A DNA stretch of 64,000 nt from Maritimibacter sp. Lineage in GTDB: Bacteria > Pseudomonadota > Alphaproteobacteria > Rhodobacterales > Rhodobacteraceae. Shown piece by piece: positions 26,335-35,067 of the stretch. Both the position numbers and the translations under genes were made by a program. Every line of letters starts with the position of its first letter. Position 1 is the first letter of the stretch. Below the pieces are notes generated by a model that was given only the letters and a program-made list of their open reading frames with translations, did no database searches and was not told the DNA's origin. The stretch covers positions 4,438,001 to 4,502,000 of the forward strand of contig CP051232.1 in NCBI GenBank assembly GCA_017792445.1, in the 5' to 3' direction.

Positions 26335-27182
26335 GACCCGCTTTCGGGCCAGTCCAGCGCCCGCAGGTCGGCGGCAAGCGCCTGCGATCCGGCGGCAAAG
26401 ATCCACCCGCCGCGCCGGGTCGGCGCATAGGGACTGCCGTCCGCCAGCTCCACATGTCCGCCCGCCTCTTGCAGCAACAAAACCCCGGCGGCGTGGTCCC
26501 ACACCTTGACCGAGGCGTTCACGCTGAAATCGGCCTGCCCCATCGCCAGCATGCGGTACTCGTGGCACGAACAGCGCAGCGAGCGGGCGGCGCGGACGTC
26601 CGCCACGGCGCGCAGCGTTTCGATGCGTCGCGGTCCGGTGGCAAGGTCCAGCGGCACGGTGCCCTCGGCCTCTGCCAGCCCGGCGCAGGACCGCGTCGCC
26701 AGACGCCTGCGCCGGCCTTGGGCGTCGACGAACTCTGCCCCCTGCCCGCGCCGTGCGATGGCCCAGTCGTCCATCACCGGATCGTACAGCAGGCCGAACA
26801 CGGTCTGCCCCTTGTGGACCACGGCGAGGATGATGCCGAAGACGGCCACGCCACGCGCGAAATTGAACGTGCCGTCGACCGGGTCGATCACCACGCAGGT
26901 CTCTGCCGTGGCGACATTCGACAGCAGGTCGGGATCGTCGGCGACCGCCTCTTCGCCCACCACCGCGCAGCCCGGCAGGATCGAACGGGCGCCCTCTGCC
27001 AAAGCCACCTCGGCTTCGCGGTCCGCGATGGTGACAAGGTCGGGCGCGTCAGCCTTTGTGTCGATCTCTGACGCGTCGAGGTTGCGGAAGCGCGGCATCA
27101 CGATCTCGCGTCCCACCCGCCGCACCAGCGAGACGAAGGCCTCTGCCGTCACCTCTGACTGAAGCTCGTCCAATGTCGTCAT
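26331..27182 (-). CDS. Inositol monophosphatase family protein
   Basis: 283 aa Li-sensitive-type phosphatase fold. Metal-site motifs are CVVIDPVDGTFNFARG and VWDHAAGVLLLQEAGG, with the upstream Glu pair in VVGEEAVADD. The family includes inositol-1-phosphatase, histidinol phosphatase and 3'-phosphoadenosine-5'-phosphate phosphatase, so the substrate is open. It lies 12 nt after the DUF1868 gene and is probably co-transcribed with it. Its stop overlaps the convergent GntR stop by 4 nt. Confidence 0.9.
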   Translation of the reverse strand: MTTLDELQSEVTAEAFVSLVRRVGREIVMPRFRNLDASEIDTKADAPDLVTIADREAEVALAEGARSILPGCAVVGEEAVADDPDLLSNVATAETCVVIDPVDGTFNFARGVAVFGIILAVVHKGQTVFGLLYDPVMDDWAIARRGQGAEFVDAQGRRRRLATRSCAGLAEAEGTVPLDLATGPRRIETLRAVADVRAARSLRCSCHEYRMLAMGQADFSVNASVKVWDHAAGVLLLQEAGGHVELADGSPYAPTRRGGWIFAAGSQALAADLRALDWPESGS

Positions 27183-27194
27183 CTCGATCTCCGA

Positions 27195-27920
27195 TCAAAG
27201 CAGCCGCAGGGGTTCGAAGTGGTGCATATGCTCGAAATTGCAAAACTCGACCCGGCCAAGGCGGATGTCCTGCAACCGGCCACCCTGCCGCGCGAAGACA
27301 TCTTCGGACAGCGCGCAGACGTCTCGGGCCTCGTCCTCGGTCAGCCAGCGCAGCAGATAAGCCAGCGTGATGTGGAAGGTATAGGTATCGAACCCGCGCG
27401 AGGTCAGCCCTGTCGCCTTGCGCAGAAGCGTGCGGGTCTCGCGCAGACCCGTCTCGTCCGGCCCCACGCCGTCCACGGTCATCGAGTGCCCGGCGAAGAC
27501 GTTCAGCGCGCGGATGCGGCGGCTGCCCGGCAGATCGACACCCTCTAGCCGGTCCAGCAGGATCCGGGACACCTCATCGCGTGGCGTGGCCGTGTCGACG
27601 CCTTCCGGCCAGTCGAACAGATGCGCGGACGGACCGGAAATGCCCTGAAACACCGTCATGTGCAGCGAGGACGGCGGCAGGAACGTGAACGCCCCGGCAT
27701 GCGCTCCGGCGGCGAGTTCGGTCTGGATGTCAACCAGCGCGGCATGGGCGTCGCTGTCGGGGTCGATGTGGCAGATCATCGTGTTGCCCGGCCAGAGGTG
27801 CAGAGTGCCGTCCGGCATAAACTTGCGGCCCTCCTTGGCGTCGGACACCCCCGGCGGCAGCGGGTCGTCGGACAGTGTACCGGTGAGGTAAGCGATGGGC
27901 TCGGGACGGAACTGCGTCAT
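27195..27920 (-). CDS. DUF1868-type protein, 2H phosphoesterase-like
   Basis: 241 aa. Two H-x-T motifs about 100 residues apart (SLHMTVFQG and FHITLAYL) are the hallmark of the 2H phosphoesterase superfamily, whose members open cyclic nucleotides or act on 2'-5' bonds. The N-terminus (YLTGTLSDDPLPPGVSDAKEGRKFMPDGT) resembles DUF1868 proteins, a family of unknown substrate. It probably shares an operon with the IMPase-like gene, hinting at a two-step phosphate-ester clean-up, for instance on cyclic phosphates. That link is inference. Confidence 0.75.
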   Translation of the reverse strand: MTQFRPEPIAYLTGTLSDDPLPPGVSDAKEGRKFMPDGTLHLWPGNTMICHIDPDSDAHAALVDIQTELAAGAHAGAFTFLPPSSLHMTVFQGISGPSAHLFDWPEGVDTATPRDEVSRILLDRLEGVDLPGSRRIRALNVFAGHSMTVDGVGPDETGLRETRTLLRKATGLTSRGFDTYTFHITLAYLLRWLTEDEARDVCALSEDVFARQGGRLQDIRLGRVEFCNFEHMHHFEPLRLL

Positions 27921-28046
27921 GTCGGTCTTTCTTCAGGCAGGTATCGGTGCCGGGGGCGCAGAACGCCTTTGTCGGCGGCAAACGTCGGTTAAACGCGATA
28001 CGTGTCAGGCGCGTGTCGCATTCGGCGCGGCAAGGGCGTCGCTTCA

Positions 28047-28060
28047 TTGACGTGCATCAA
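28047..28060. promoter_or_regulatory. FNR/FnrL-like box
   Basis: TTGACGTGCATCAA matches the TTGAT-N4-ATCAA consensus with one mismatch. It is 80 nt upstream of the cation ATPase start. A comparable box lies upstream of ppsA, its convergent neighbour. Confidence 0.65.
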
Positions 28061-28140
28061 TCCGCTGCGCCGCCCGGTGCGCGACACTGGGCGCACACTC
28101 AGGGGCCGCGCCCCTTGCCGGTTTGAAGGAACAGCCGCCC

Positions 28141-30777
28141 GTGGCATCGAAGCTGCCCGCCATCGCGACGCCCCATGCCGTGCCGCCAGAGGCGGTGCTT
28201 GCGGAACTGTCGGTATCTCCCGAAACCGGGTTGACCCCGGCGGAAGTCGCCCTCCGCCTGACGATCCATGGCCCGAACCGCCTGCTGCGCCAGAAACCCC
28301 GTAGCCCTTGGGCGATCCTGCTGCATCAGGTCCGCAGCATCATCGTCTGGTTGCTGTTCGCCGCCGCGCTGTTCTCGTTCATCGTGGGCGATCTTGTCGA
28401 GGCGGCGGCGATCATGGTCGTCCTTGCCCTGAACACCGGCATCGGCTTCGTCACCGAGTTCCGCGCGGCGCGGTCGATGGAAGCCCTGCTTCGGTTCGCA
28501 GAGGTGCAGACCCGCGTGCGCCGCGACGGCGGGGCGCGGATGGTCGATGCGCGCGACCTCGTGCCGGGCGACATCGTGATCCTCGACGCGGGCGACATGG
28601 TGACGGCGGACCTGCGGCTGGTCGAGGCGTCGAACCTGCAATGCGACGAGTCCGTGCTGACCGGCGAGTCCGTGCCTGTCGACAAGTCTCCCGACCCGGT
28701 CCCGGCGGACGCGGCGCTTGGGGACCGCGCGGGCATGATGTTCAAGGGCACCGCGATCACCCGCGGCTCTGGCGAGGCAGTCGTCGTAGCCACCGGCATG
28801 GCGACAGAACTGGGCCGGATCAGCAGGCTGGTTCAGGACGCCGACGCCGAGGTGCCGCCCTTGGAAAAGCGGCTGGAACACCTTGGGCAGTGGCTGGTCT
28901 GGCTGACCCTCGTGCTGGCCGCGGCCACCACCGCCGCGGGCATCCTGCGCGGGCACGAACTGACCGAGATGATCCAGACCGGCATCGCGCTGGCCGTCGC
29001 CGCCATCCCCGAGGGGCTTCCGGTTGTCGCGACGCTTTCGCTTGCACGCGGGATGTGGCTGATGGCGCAGCGCAACGCGATCGTGCGGCGGCTGTCGTCG
29101 GTCGAGACGCTGGGGGCGACCACCCTGATCCTGACCGACAAGACCGGCACGCTGACCGAGAACCGGATGAGCGTGGTCGGCTACCTTCTGGAAGGCGAGG
29201 ACATGGACGCCGCGCTGGTCCCGTCCGACCGCGTGGCGGACGCGGCGCGCTGCGCGATGACCATCGGTGCGCTGTGCACGACCTCCGAACTGGGCGACGG
29301 CGACCATGTGACGGGCGATCCGATGGAGATCGCGTTGCTTCGCGCGGCGCGGTCATCCGGTCTTGCAGACAGCCGTTTCGGCCCGGAGACCGAGGTCGCG
29401 CAGCATGCCTTCGACCCGGACCGGCGGATGATGGGGTCGGTCCACGCGGACGGCGGCGGCTTCTTGGTTGCCGTGAAGGGCGCGCCAGAGGCCGTCATCG
29501 CCGCCTCGGCGCAGGTTCTGGGCGCCGAGGGCCCGCGCGCGCTGACCCCCGGGGACCGCGCCGAGTGGACCCGCCGCAACGATGCGGCGGCGGCCTCTGG
29601 CCTGCGCTGTCTTGGGCTTGCGATGAAACGCACCGAAAGTGCCAAGGCCGAGCCCTACGAGGGTCTCGTGCTCGTGGGGCTCGTCTGCCTTGAGGATCCG
29701 TTGCGCGCTGACGTGCCCCCGGCCATCGCCGCTTGCCGCGACGCGGGTATCCGGGTGGTGATGATCACGGGTGACCACGCCGCGACGGCGACGCGGATCG
29801 CGCAGGACGCGAAGATCTGCCGTGACGGGGCCGAGACGATACAGGGCCACGACCTTGCCGGGTTCGACCCGGCGACAGCCGACCCCGCAACGCTGGCGCG
29901 CGTGCTGGGGGCCGATGTCTTCGCCCGTGTCGCCCCCGAGACCAAGCTGGCCATCGTCGCGGCGCACCAGAAGGACGGCCAGATCGTCGCTATGACCGGC
30001 GACGGGGTGAACGACGCGCCCGCACTGAAGAAGGCCGACATCGGCATCGCCATGGGCCAGCGCGGCACGCAGGTGGCGCACGAGGCGGCGCACATGATCC
30101 TGCGCGACGACAACTTCGCCACCATCGTCGAGGCGGTGCGGCAGGGCCGCGTGATCTTCGGCAACATCCGCAAGTTCGTCGTCTACCTGATGTCGTGCAA
30201 CCTGTCCGAGGTTCTGGTGGTGGGTCTTGCCGTCGCCTCGGGCCTTCCGGCCCCGCTGCTGCCGCTTCAGATCCTGTTCCTGAACCTCGTCACCGACGTG
30301 TTCCCCGCCTTCGCGCTGGGGATGGGGCGCGGCGATGGCCGCGACATGCACCGCCCGCCCCGCAACCCGTCAGAGCCCATCGCAGGTCGCGTCCAGTGGC
30401 GGCAGATCGCCGTGCTGGGCCTGTTGCTGACCGCCTTCACGCTGGGCGCCTTCGGGCTGGCGCTGTACCGGCTGGGGCTGGACCCTGCACCCGCCGTCAC
30501 CGTGGCTTTCCTGACCCTTGCGCTGGGGCAGTTGTGGAACGTGTTCAACGTGCGGGCGTCCGACACCCGGCTGCTGGCGAACGATATCGTGCGGAACCCC
30601 TATGTCTGGGGCGCACTGGCGCTGTGCGCCGTCCTGATCGCCGCCGCCGTGGGGCTGCCCCGGCTGGCCGAGGTGTTGCAACTGCCCTTCCCGGGGGCCG
30701 CGGGTGTGCTGCTGGCGCTTGGCATGAGCGTCGGGCATTTGCTGGCGGGTCAGGTCTGGCTGCGTTTCACCCGATGA
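28141..30777 (+). CDS. Cation-transporting P-type ATPase (P2 type)
   Basis: 878 aa from the GTG at 28141 (AAGGA upstream); a TTG at 28123 is also in frame. Order of parts: N-terminal cation-ATPase domain (about 20-90), first helix pair, actuator domain with TGES (LTGESVPVDK), M4 with PEGLP, phosphorylation site DKTGTLTEN at D333, nucleotide domain with KGAPE, hinge TGDGVNDAP (about 619-627), and a six-helix C-terminal part. This is the layout of SERCA/PMCA-like P2 pumps for Ca2+ or other cations. Ion choice is not certain. An FNR-like box upstream suggests expression at low oxygen. Confidence 0.93.
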   Translation: MASKLPAIATPHAVPPEAVLAELSVSPETGLTPAEVALRLTIHGPNRLLRQKPRSPWAILLHQVRSIIVWLLFAAALFSFIVGDLVEAAAIMVVLALNTGIGFVTEFRAARSMEALLRFAEVQTRVRRDGGARMVDARDLVPGDIVILDAGDMVTADLRLVEASNLQCDESVLTGESVPVDKSPDPVPADAALGDRAGMMFKGTAITRGSGEAVVVATGMATELGRISRLVQDADAEVPPLEKRLEHLGQWLVWLTLVLAAATTAAGILRGHELTEMIQTGIALAVAAIPEGLPVVATLSLARGMWLMAQRNAIVRRLSSVETLGATTLILTDKTGTLTENRMSVVGYLLEGEDMDAALVPSDRVADAARCAMTIGALCTTSELGDGDHVTGDPMEIALLRAARSSGLADSRFGPETEVAQHAFDPDRRMMGSVHADGGGFLVAVKGAPEAVIAASAQVLGAEGPRALTPGDRAEWTRRNDAAAASGLRCLGLAMKRTESAKAEPYEGLVLVGLVCLEDPLRADVPPAIAACRDAGIRVVMITGDHAATATRIAQDAKICRDGAETIQGHDLAGFDPATADPATLARVLGADVFARVAPETKLAIVAAHQKDGQIVAMTGDGVNDAPALKKADIGIAMGQRGTQVAHEAAHMILRDDNFATIVEAVRQGRVIFGNIRKFVVYLMSCNLSEVLVVGLAVASGLPAPLLPLQILFLNLVTDVFPAFALGMGRGDGRDMHRPPRNPSEPIAGRVQWRQIAVLGLLLTAFTLGAFGLALYRLGLDPAPAVTVAFLTLALGQLWNVFNVRASDTRLLANDIVRNPYVWGALALCAVLIAAAVGLPRLAEVLQLPFPGAAGVLLALGMSVGHLLAGQVWLRFTR

Positions 30778-30791
30778 TCCGCAAGACAAAA

Positions 30792-30820
30792 CGGGCGGGC
30801 CCAATCGGAGGGCCCGCCCG
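30792..30820. terminator. Rho-independent terminator, mainly for ppsA
   Basis: Perfect 11-bp stem (30792-30802 with 30810-30820) with a 7-nt loop between convergent genes. Read on the minus strand the stem is followed by TTTTG, a proper T-run for ppsA. Confidence 0.85.
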
Positions 30821-30843
30821 GTTCCGCCAAGGCGGCGCGGGGG

Positions 30844-33240
30844 TTACCCAGCCGTGCGTTCGGCCTCGGCGACGTTCATCTTCACCGCGAAGAAGCTGTC
30901 CGGCGTGCAAGAGATCGAGTCGATCCCCGCATCCACCAGCACCTTCGCGAACTCGGGATAGTTCGAGGGCGCCTGTCCACACAGCCCGACCTTCGCACCC
31001 GCGTCATGCGCCTTGGAGATCACGGTCGAGATCATCCAAGTCACCGCAGGGCTGCGCTCGTCGAACAGATCGGCAAGCTGTTCGTTGTCGCGGTCGATCC
31101 CGAGGGTCAACTGCGTCAGGTCGTTCGACCCGATCGAGAAGCCGTCGAACCGCTTGGCGAACTCTTCGGCTAGGATCACGTTGGCCGGGATCTCGCACAT
31201 CACGTAGACCTGCATCCCGTCCTTGCCGCGTTCCAGCCCCTCGGCCTTCATGACGTCCAGCACCTTGTCGGCCTCTTCCGGCGTACGGCAGAACGGGATC
31301 ATCACGATGATGTTGTCGAAGCCCAGTTCCTCGCGCGCGCGGCGGATCGCCTTGCACTCCAGCTTGAAGCCGTCGGTATAGCCCGGATCGTAGTAACGCG
31401 ACGCGCCGCGCCAGCCGATCATCGGGTTGTCCTCGTGCGGCTCGAACTGGCGGCCGCCCAGAAGGTCGGCGTACTCGTTCGTCTTGAAGTCGCTCATCCG
31501 GACGATGACCGGGTGCGGGTGGCACACGGCGGCGATGCGCGATAGCCCCATCGCAAGGTGGTCGACGAAGTAATCGGACCGCTCGGCATAGCCTGCCGTC
31601 AATTGCGCGATCTCTTCCTTCGCGGCCTTGTCCTCCAGTTCGTCGTACCGCAACAGTGCCAGCGGGTGGACCTTGATCGAATTGGCGATGACGAACTCCA
31701 TCCGCGCCAGACCGACGCCGTCGTTCGGCAACCGCCACCAACGGGCCGCGGACGAGGGGTTGGCCATGTTCAGCATGACCTTCGTCTTCGTCTCGGGGAT
31801 CGTGGCGAGGCTGGTCGTCGTCTCTTCGAAATCGGCGATGCCCGCGTAGACATACCCCTGATCGCCCTCGGCGCAGCTGACGGTGATCTCCTGCTCGTCA
31901 TGCAGGAAATGGGTCGCGGTCCCTGCCCCGACGATGGCGGGAAGCCCGAGTTCGCGGCTGACGATGGCGGCGTGGCTGGTGCGCCCGCCGTGGTCGGTGA
32001 TGATCGCAGAGGCGCGCTTCATCACCGGCAGCCAGTCGGGGTCGGTGGTGCCGGTCACAAGGATGCCGCCATCGACGAAACGGTCGGCGTCGGCGATATC
32101 CTCGATCAGGCAGACCCTGCCGGTGGCGACAGAGGTGCCAACCGACAGGCCGGTCAGCAGCTTCTCGCCCTTGGACGTGATCATATAGCTTTTCAGCGCG
32201 CCGGTGTCGGCGCGGGACTGCACCGTCTCGGGCCGGGCCTGCACGATGTAAAGCTTGCCGGTGACCCCGTCGCGCGCCCATTCCATGTCCATCGGCGTGC
32301 CGTAGTGCCTTTCGATCTCGACCGCCTGCCGCGCCAGTTCCAGCACCTCGGCGTCGCCCAGCACGAACCGCCCGCGCTCGTCGCGCGAGGTGGGCACGTT
32401 CCGCACCGGCTGGCCGGGCACGTCGGAATAGATCATCTTCTTTTCCTTCGCGCCGAGCGTCCGCTCGATGATCGGCGTCAGCCCCTTGCGGTCGATGAAG
32501 GGTTTGTAGACCTGGTATTCGTCCGGCGTCACCGTGCCCTGCACGATGTTCTCGCCCAGCCCCCACACGGCGTTGATCAGCACGACGCGGTCAAACCCGG
32601 TCTCGGTGTCGATCGAGAACATCACGCCGGATCCACCGATGTCCGAGCGCACCATCTGCTGCACGCCGATCGACAGCGCGACCTGCGAATGGTCGTAGCC
32701 GTGGATCATCCGGTAGGTGATCGCCCGGTCGGTGAACAGCGAGGCATAGCAGCGGCGGCAGGCGTCCAGCAATGCACCCTCGCCCGAGACGTTCAGGAAG
32801 GTCTCTTGCTGGCCCGCGAAACTGGCGTCCGGCAGGTCTTCGGCGGTGGCGGACGAGCGCACGGCGACGGAAAGGTCGTCGGTGCCGCCCCGCCGCGACA
32901 ATTCACGGTAGGCCTCGACGATGGCCGCGCGGACCGCGTCGGGCCACTTGCCCGCGACGAAGGCCTTGCGGATGGTGTCGCCGGCCACCTGCAGGGTGAT
33001 CCGGTTCTCCGACAGCGCCGCGACGGTGTCGGCGATGACCTCGCCCAGCCCGTTGTGTTTCACATAGGTCCGATAGGCGTCGGCGGTGGTCGCGAAGCCC
33101 GGCGGCACGTCGACGCCCAGACCTCCGAGCGTCTGCACCATCTCGCCCAGCGACGAGTTCTTGCCGCCCACCAAGGCCACGTCCTCGCGCCGCAGTTCCT
33201 CGAAGAAGATGGCGTGTTGAAGTGTTTGCTGACTGTCCAT
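30844..33240 (-). CDS. ppsA: Phosphoenolpyruvate synthase
   Basis: 798 aa, the usual length of PpsA. It makes PEP, AMP and phosphate from pyruvate and ATP. The N-terminal ATP-binding domain has VALVGGKNSSLGEM, the swivelling phosphohistidine domain has GGRTSHAAIVSRELGLPAIVG with the catalytic His near residue 423, and the C-terminal PEP/pyruvate barrel has the CGQAPSNYPEFAKVL segment with the catalytic Cys. The ATG at 33240 is chosen because GGGAGG lies 7 nt upstream. It is converging with the cation ATPase and shares with it an FNR-type box upstream. It likely serves gluconeogenesis under low oxygen or on organic acids. Confidence 0.96.
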   Translation of the reverse strand: MDSQQTLQHAIFFEELRREDVALVGGKNSSLGEMVQTLGGLGVDVPPGFATTADAYRTYVKHNGLGEVIADTVAALSENRITLQVAGDTIRKAFVAGKWPDAVRAAIVEAYRELSRRGGTDDLSVAVRSSATAEDLPDASFAGQQETFLNVSGEGALLDACRRCYASLFTDRAITYRMIHGYDHSQVALSIGVQQMVRSDIGGSGVMFSIDTETGFDRVVLINAVWGLGENIVQGTVTPDEYQVYKPFIDRKGLTPIIERTLGAKEKKMIYSDVPGQPVRNVPTSRDERGRFVLGDAEVLELARQAVEIERHYGTPMDMEWARDGVTGKLYIVQARPETVQSRADTGALKSYMITSKGEKLLTGLSVGTSVATGRVCLIEDIADADRFVDGGILVTGTTDPDWLPVMKRASAIITDHGGRTSHAAIVSRELGLPAIVGAGTATHFLHDEQEITVSCAEGDQGYVYAGIADFEETTTSLATIPETKTKVMLNMANPSSAARWWRLPNDGVGLARMEFVIANSIKVHPLALLRYDELEDKAAKEEIAQLTAGYAERSDYFVDHLAMGLSRIAAVCHPHPVIVRMSDFKTNEYADLLGGRQFEPHEDNPMIGWRGASRYYDPGYTDGFKLECKAIRRAREELGFDNIIVMIPFCRTPEEADKVLDVMKAEGLERGKDGMQVYVMCEIPANVILAEEFAKRFDGFSIGSNDLTQLTLGIDRDNEQLADLFDERSPAVTWMISTVISKAHDAGAKVGLCGQAPSNYPEFAKVLVDAGIDSISCTPDSFFAVKMNVAEAERTAG

Positions 33241-33298
33241 GATCAATCCTCCCGATTTCTCATCGCGCGGAGTCTCTCACAAACAGCGAGGCCGGGCC

Positions 33299-33312
33299 TT
33301 GATCGGCGTCAA
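33299..33312. promoter_or_regulatory. FNR/FnrL-like box upstream of ppsA
   Basis: TTGATCGGCGTCAA matches TTGAT-N4-ATCAA except for one base and lies about 60 nt upstream of the ppsA start. Together with the box at 28047 it suggests joint control of the two convergent genes by an FNR/CRP family regulator. Confidence 0.65.
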
Positions 33313-33378
33313 TCCGAAGCGCGTTTGCGTCGGAACGGTTCAACCGGGCGGAGTTTTAGTGCGCGCAGCGGCTGACAC

Positions 33379-33399
33379 ACTTAATGCGACACTTTAAGT
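33379..33399. promoter_or_regulatory. AT-rich inverted repeat upstream of ppsA
   Basis: ACTTAA (33379-33384) and TTAAGT (33394-33399) are separated by 9 nt in an AT-rich stretch between ppsA and cobF. A run of TTTAAATAAATATATTT follows at 33419-33435. It may be an operator or upstream activating element of ppsA; nothing more is known. Confidence 0.35.
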
Positions 33400-33452
33400 A
33401 TCCCATTTAGGTATTGGCTTTAAATAAATATATTTGTGACGCGCAGCAAGGA

Positions 33453-34223
33453 TCACGTCTTGCCGGCATCCTTGGGTGGCGCAAGAAGATAGGTGTCCAT
33501 GATCCAGCCGTTTTCGTCTTTTGACGCCACCCGCTGCCGTTCGATGTCGTCGCAGACGTCGCGCAGCTTGCCGGAGATCAGGATCTCGTCCTCGGTGCCG
33601 ACATAGGCCCCCCAGTGGATCTCGATATCGCCGTCGAGCGCCCGAAGCCCTGCCTGCGTGTCCAGCATCACCACGACATTGCCGCCGGTGTCCGGCATGC
33701 CCTTGGTCAGCAATCGGCCCGTGGTAACGGTCAGCGGCTCGCCGATCCGGTTCAACGCGACCTTGTGGCGCGCGGCAAGCGCAGAGACGCTGCTGATCCC
33801 CGGAATGACCTCGTAATCCAGATCGAAGGCGTCGGTGGCGGCGATGCTTTCGAGGATGCCCATCGTCCCATCATACAGAGACGGGTCGCCCCAGACGAGG
33901 AAAGCCCCCGTCTCGTCCTCTCCGATCTCCTCCGCCAGAAGCCGTTCGTAGATGCGGCGGACCTCGTCGCGCCACGCTTTCACGTCCGACTTGTACACGC
34001 CCGCCTTCGACCGCTCGGGGATGTCGAATTCCACGAAGCGATAGTCGTCGCCCTCGATGTAGCGCCCGCAGATCTCCTGCCGCAGATGCAGCAGACCGGC
34101 CTTGTCGGCCCCCTTGTTGGGCAGGAAGAACACCGACGCCCGGTTCAACGCCTTGACCGCCTGCACCGTGATGTACTCGGGATTACCGGCCCCGATCCCG
34201 ATTACCAAGATGCGCCGTCTCAT
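33453..34223 (-). CDS. cobF: Precorrin-6A synthase (deacetylating), CobF
   Basis: 256 aa from the ATG at 34223 (MRRRILVIGIGAGNPEYIT). It is a SAM-dependent C1-methyltransferase and deacetylase that converts precorrin-5 to precorrin-6A in the aerobic vitamin B12 route. The SAM-binding tetrapyrrole methylase pattern is clear (GIGAGNPEY, VWGDPSLYDG, YEVIPGISSVSALAA, LTVTTGRL), and CobF-specific stretches such as PNKGADKAGLLHLR are present. No other cobalamin gene is in the window, so it is detached from the main cob cluster. Confidence 0.92.
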   Translation of the reverse strand: MRRRILVIGIGAGNPEYITVQAVKALNRASVFFLPNKGADKAGLLHLRQEICGRYIEGDDYRFVEFDIPERSKAGVYKSDVKAWRDEVRRIYERLLAEEIGEDETGAFLVWGDPSLYDGTMGILESIAATDAFDLDYEVIPGISSVSALAARHKVALNRIGEPLTVTTGRLLTKGMPDTGGNVVVMLDTQAGLRALDGDIEIHWGAYVGTEDEILISGKLRDVCDDIERQRVASKDENGWIMDTYLLAPPKDAGKT

Positions 34224-34358
34224 CGCCACTCCCCGTCCGCTCCACCGCCCGGTCATTCCCTGTCGGGGTGGAAGCGTCAAGCGGCAAGGCGGAGTTACGT
34301 GCACACAGCACAGGACGCGCAGGCAGCGTCAATCGCCCCCCCTACGCCCCGCGCGCCT

Positions 34359-35042
34359 TCACCACGGGACTGTCGCCCCGTCGTAGTTGATGTGCATGCC
34401 GCTTTGTTCGGGCGTTGCGTTGGCGATGACCTGGCGCATCTGGCTTACGGACTCTTCGGGCAGCAACTCTCCCGCGTAGTCCGACATGCGCGTCTGCACG
34501 CGGCCCGGGCGGAGGGCGAGGCAGATGCAGCCCCATGGCTTCCACTCTGCCGCCAGCGAGCGCCACAGCTGGTTCAGCGCGGCTTTCGAAGCGCGGTAAA
34601 CGAACTGGCGTTTGCCGGTGTAAGTGCCGTTCGACGCCGCGAGGCTGGAGATCTCGACCAGCGTCTTCTTCTCGCCGGCCTTCAGGTTCTCTTCAATCAG
34701 CGTGGCAAGCCGGAACGGCGCCCAGGTGTTGGTCAGCATCATCCGCTGCCAGTGCGCCTCGTCGATCTCTTCCGGCGCAAGCTGCTGGTCGTCGCCATAG
34801 CCCGCGTTCATTATCGCCACGTCGATGGCATGGCCCTTCAGCCGGGCGGCGACGTCGGCGACCGAGGCTTCGTTCAGCCCGTCATAGCGCAGCTCGCGGG
34901 TGCCGGGGCCAAGGTCGACGATGTCCATCGGCTTGAACGGTGTGCGGTTGGCGGCAAGGACTTCCCAGCCCTCGGCGGCGTATTGGCGAGCGAATTCCAG
35001 CCCGATGCCACGGTTGGCGCCGGTGATCAGAACGGTAGGCAT
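34359..35042 (-). CDS. SDR family oxidoreductase (first of a tandem pair)
   Basis: 227 aa from the ATG at 35042. NAD(P)-binding TGANRGIG near residue 8-15; catalytic Ser in ISSLAASNG and YxxxK in FVYRASKAALN. Resembles the C-factor/sniffer-like carbonyl reductase branch. It lies 25 nt downstream of a clearly related SDR gene, so the pair looks like a tandem duplication. The operon faces the ABC importer at 36 kb across a control region with TGGYATRCCA-type sites, which suggests a role in the same catabolic regulon. Substrate unknown. Confidence 0.9.
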   Translation of the reverse strand: MPTVLITGANRGIGLEFARQYAAEGWEVLAANRTPFKPMDIVDLGPGTRELRYDGLNEASVADVAARLKGHAIDVAIMNAGYGDDQQLAPEEIDEAHWQRMMLTNTWAPFRLATLIEENLKAGEKKTLVEISSLAASNGTYTGKRQFVYRASKAALNQLWRSLAAEWKPWGCICLALRPGRVQTRMSDYAGELLPEESVSQMRQVIANATPEQSGMHINYDGATVPW

Positions 35043-35067
35043 CACTTCATTCCTTTCGCGAGGGCGA

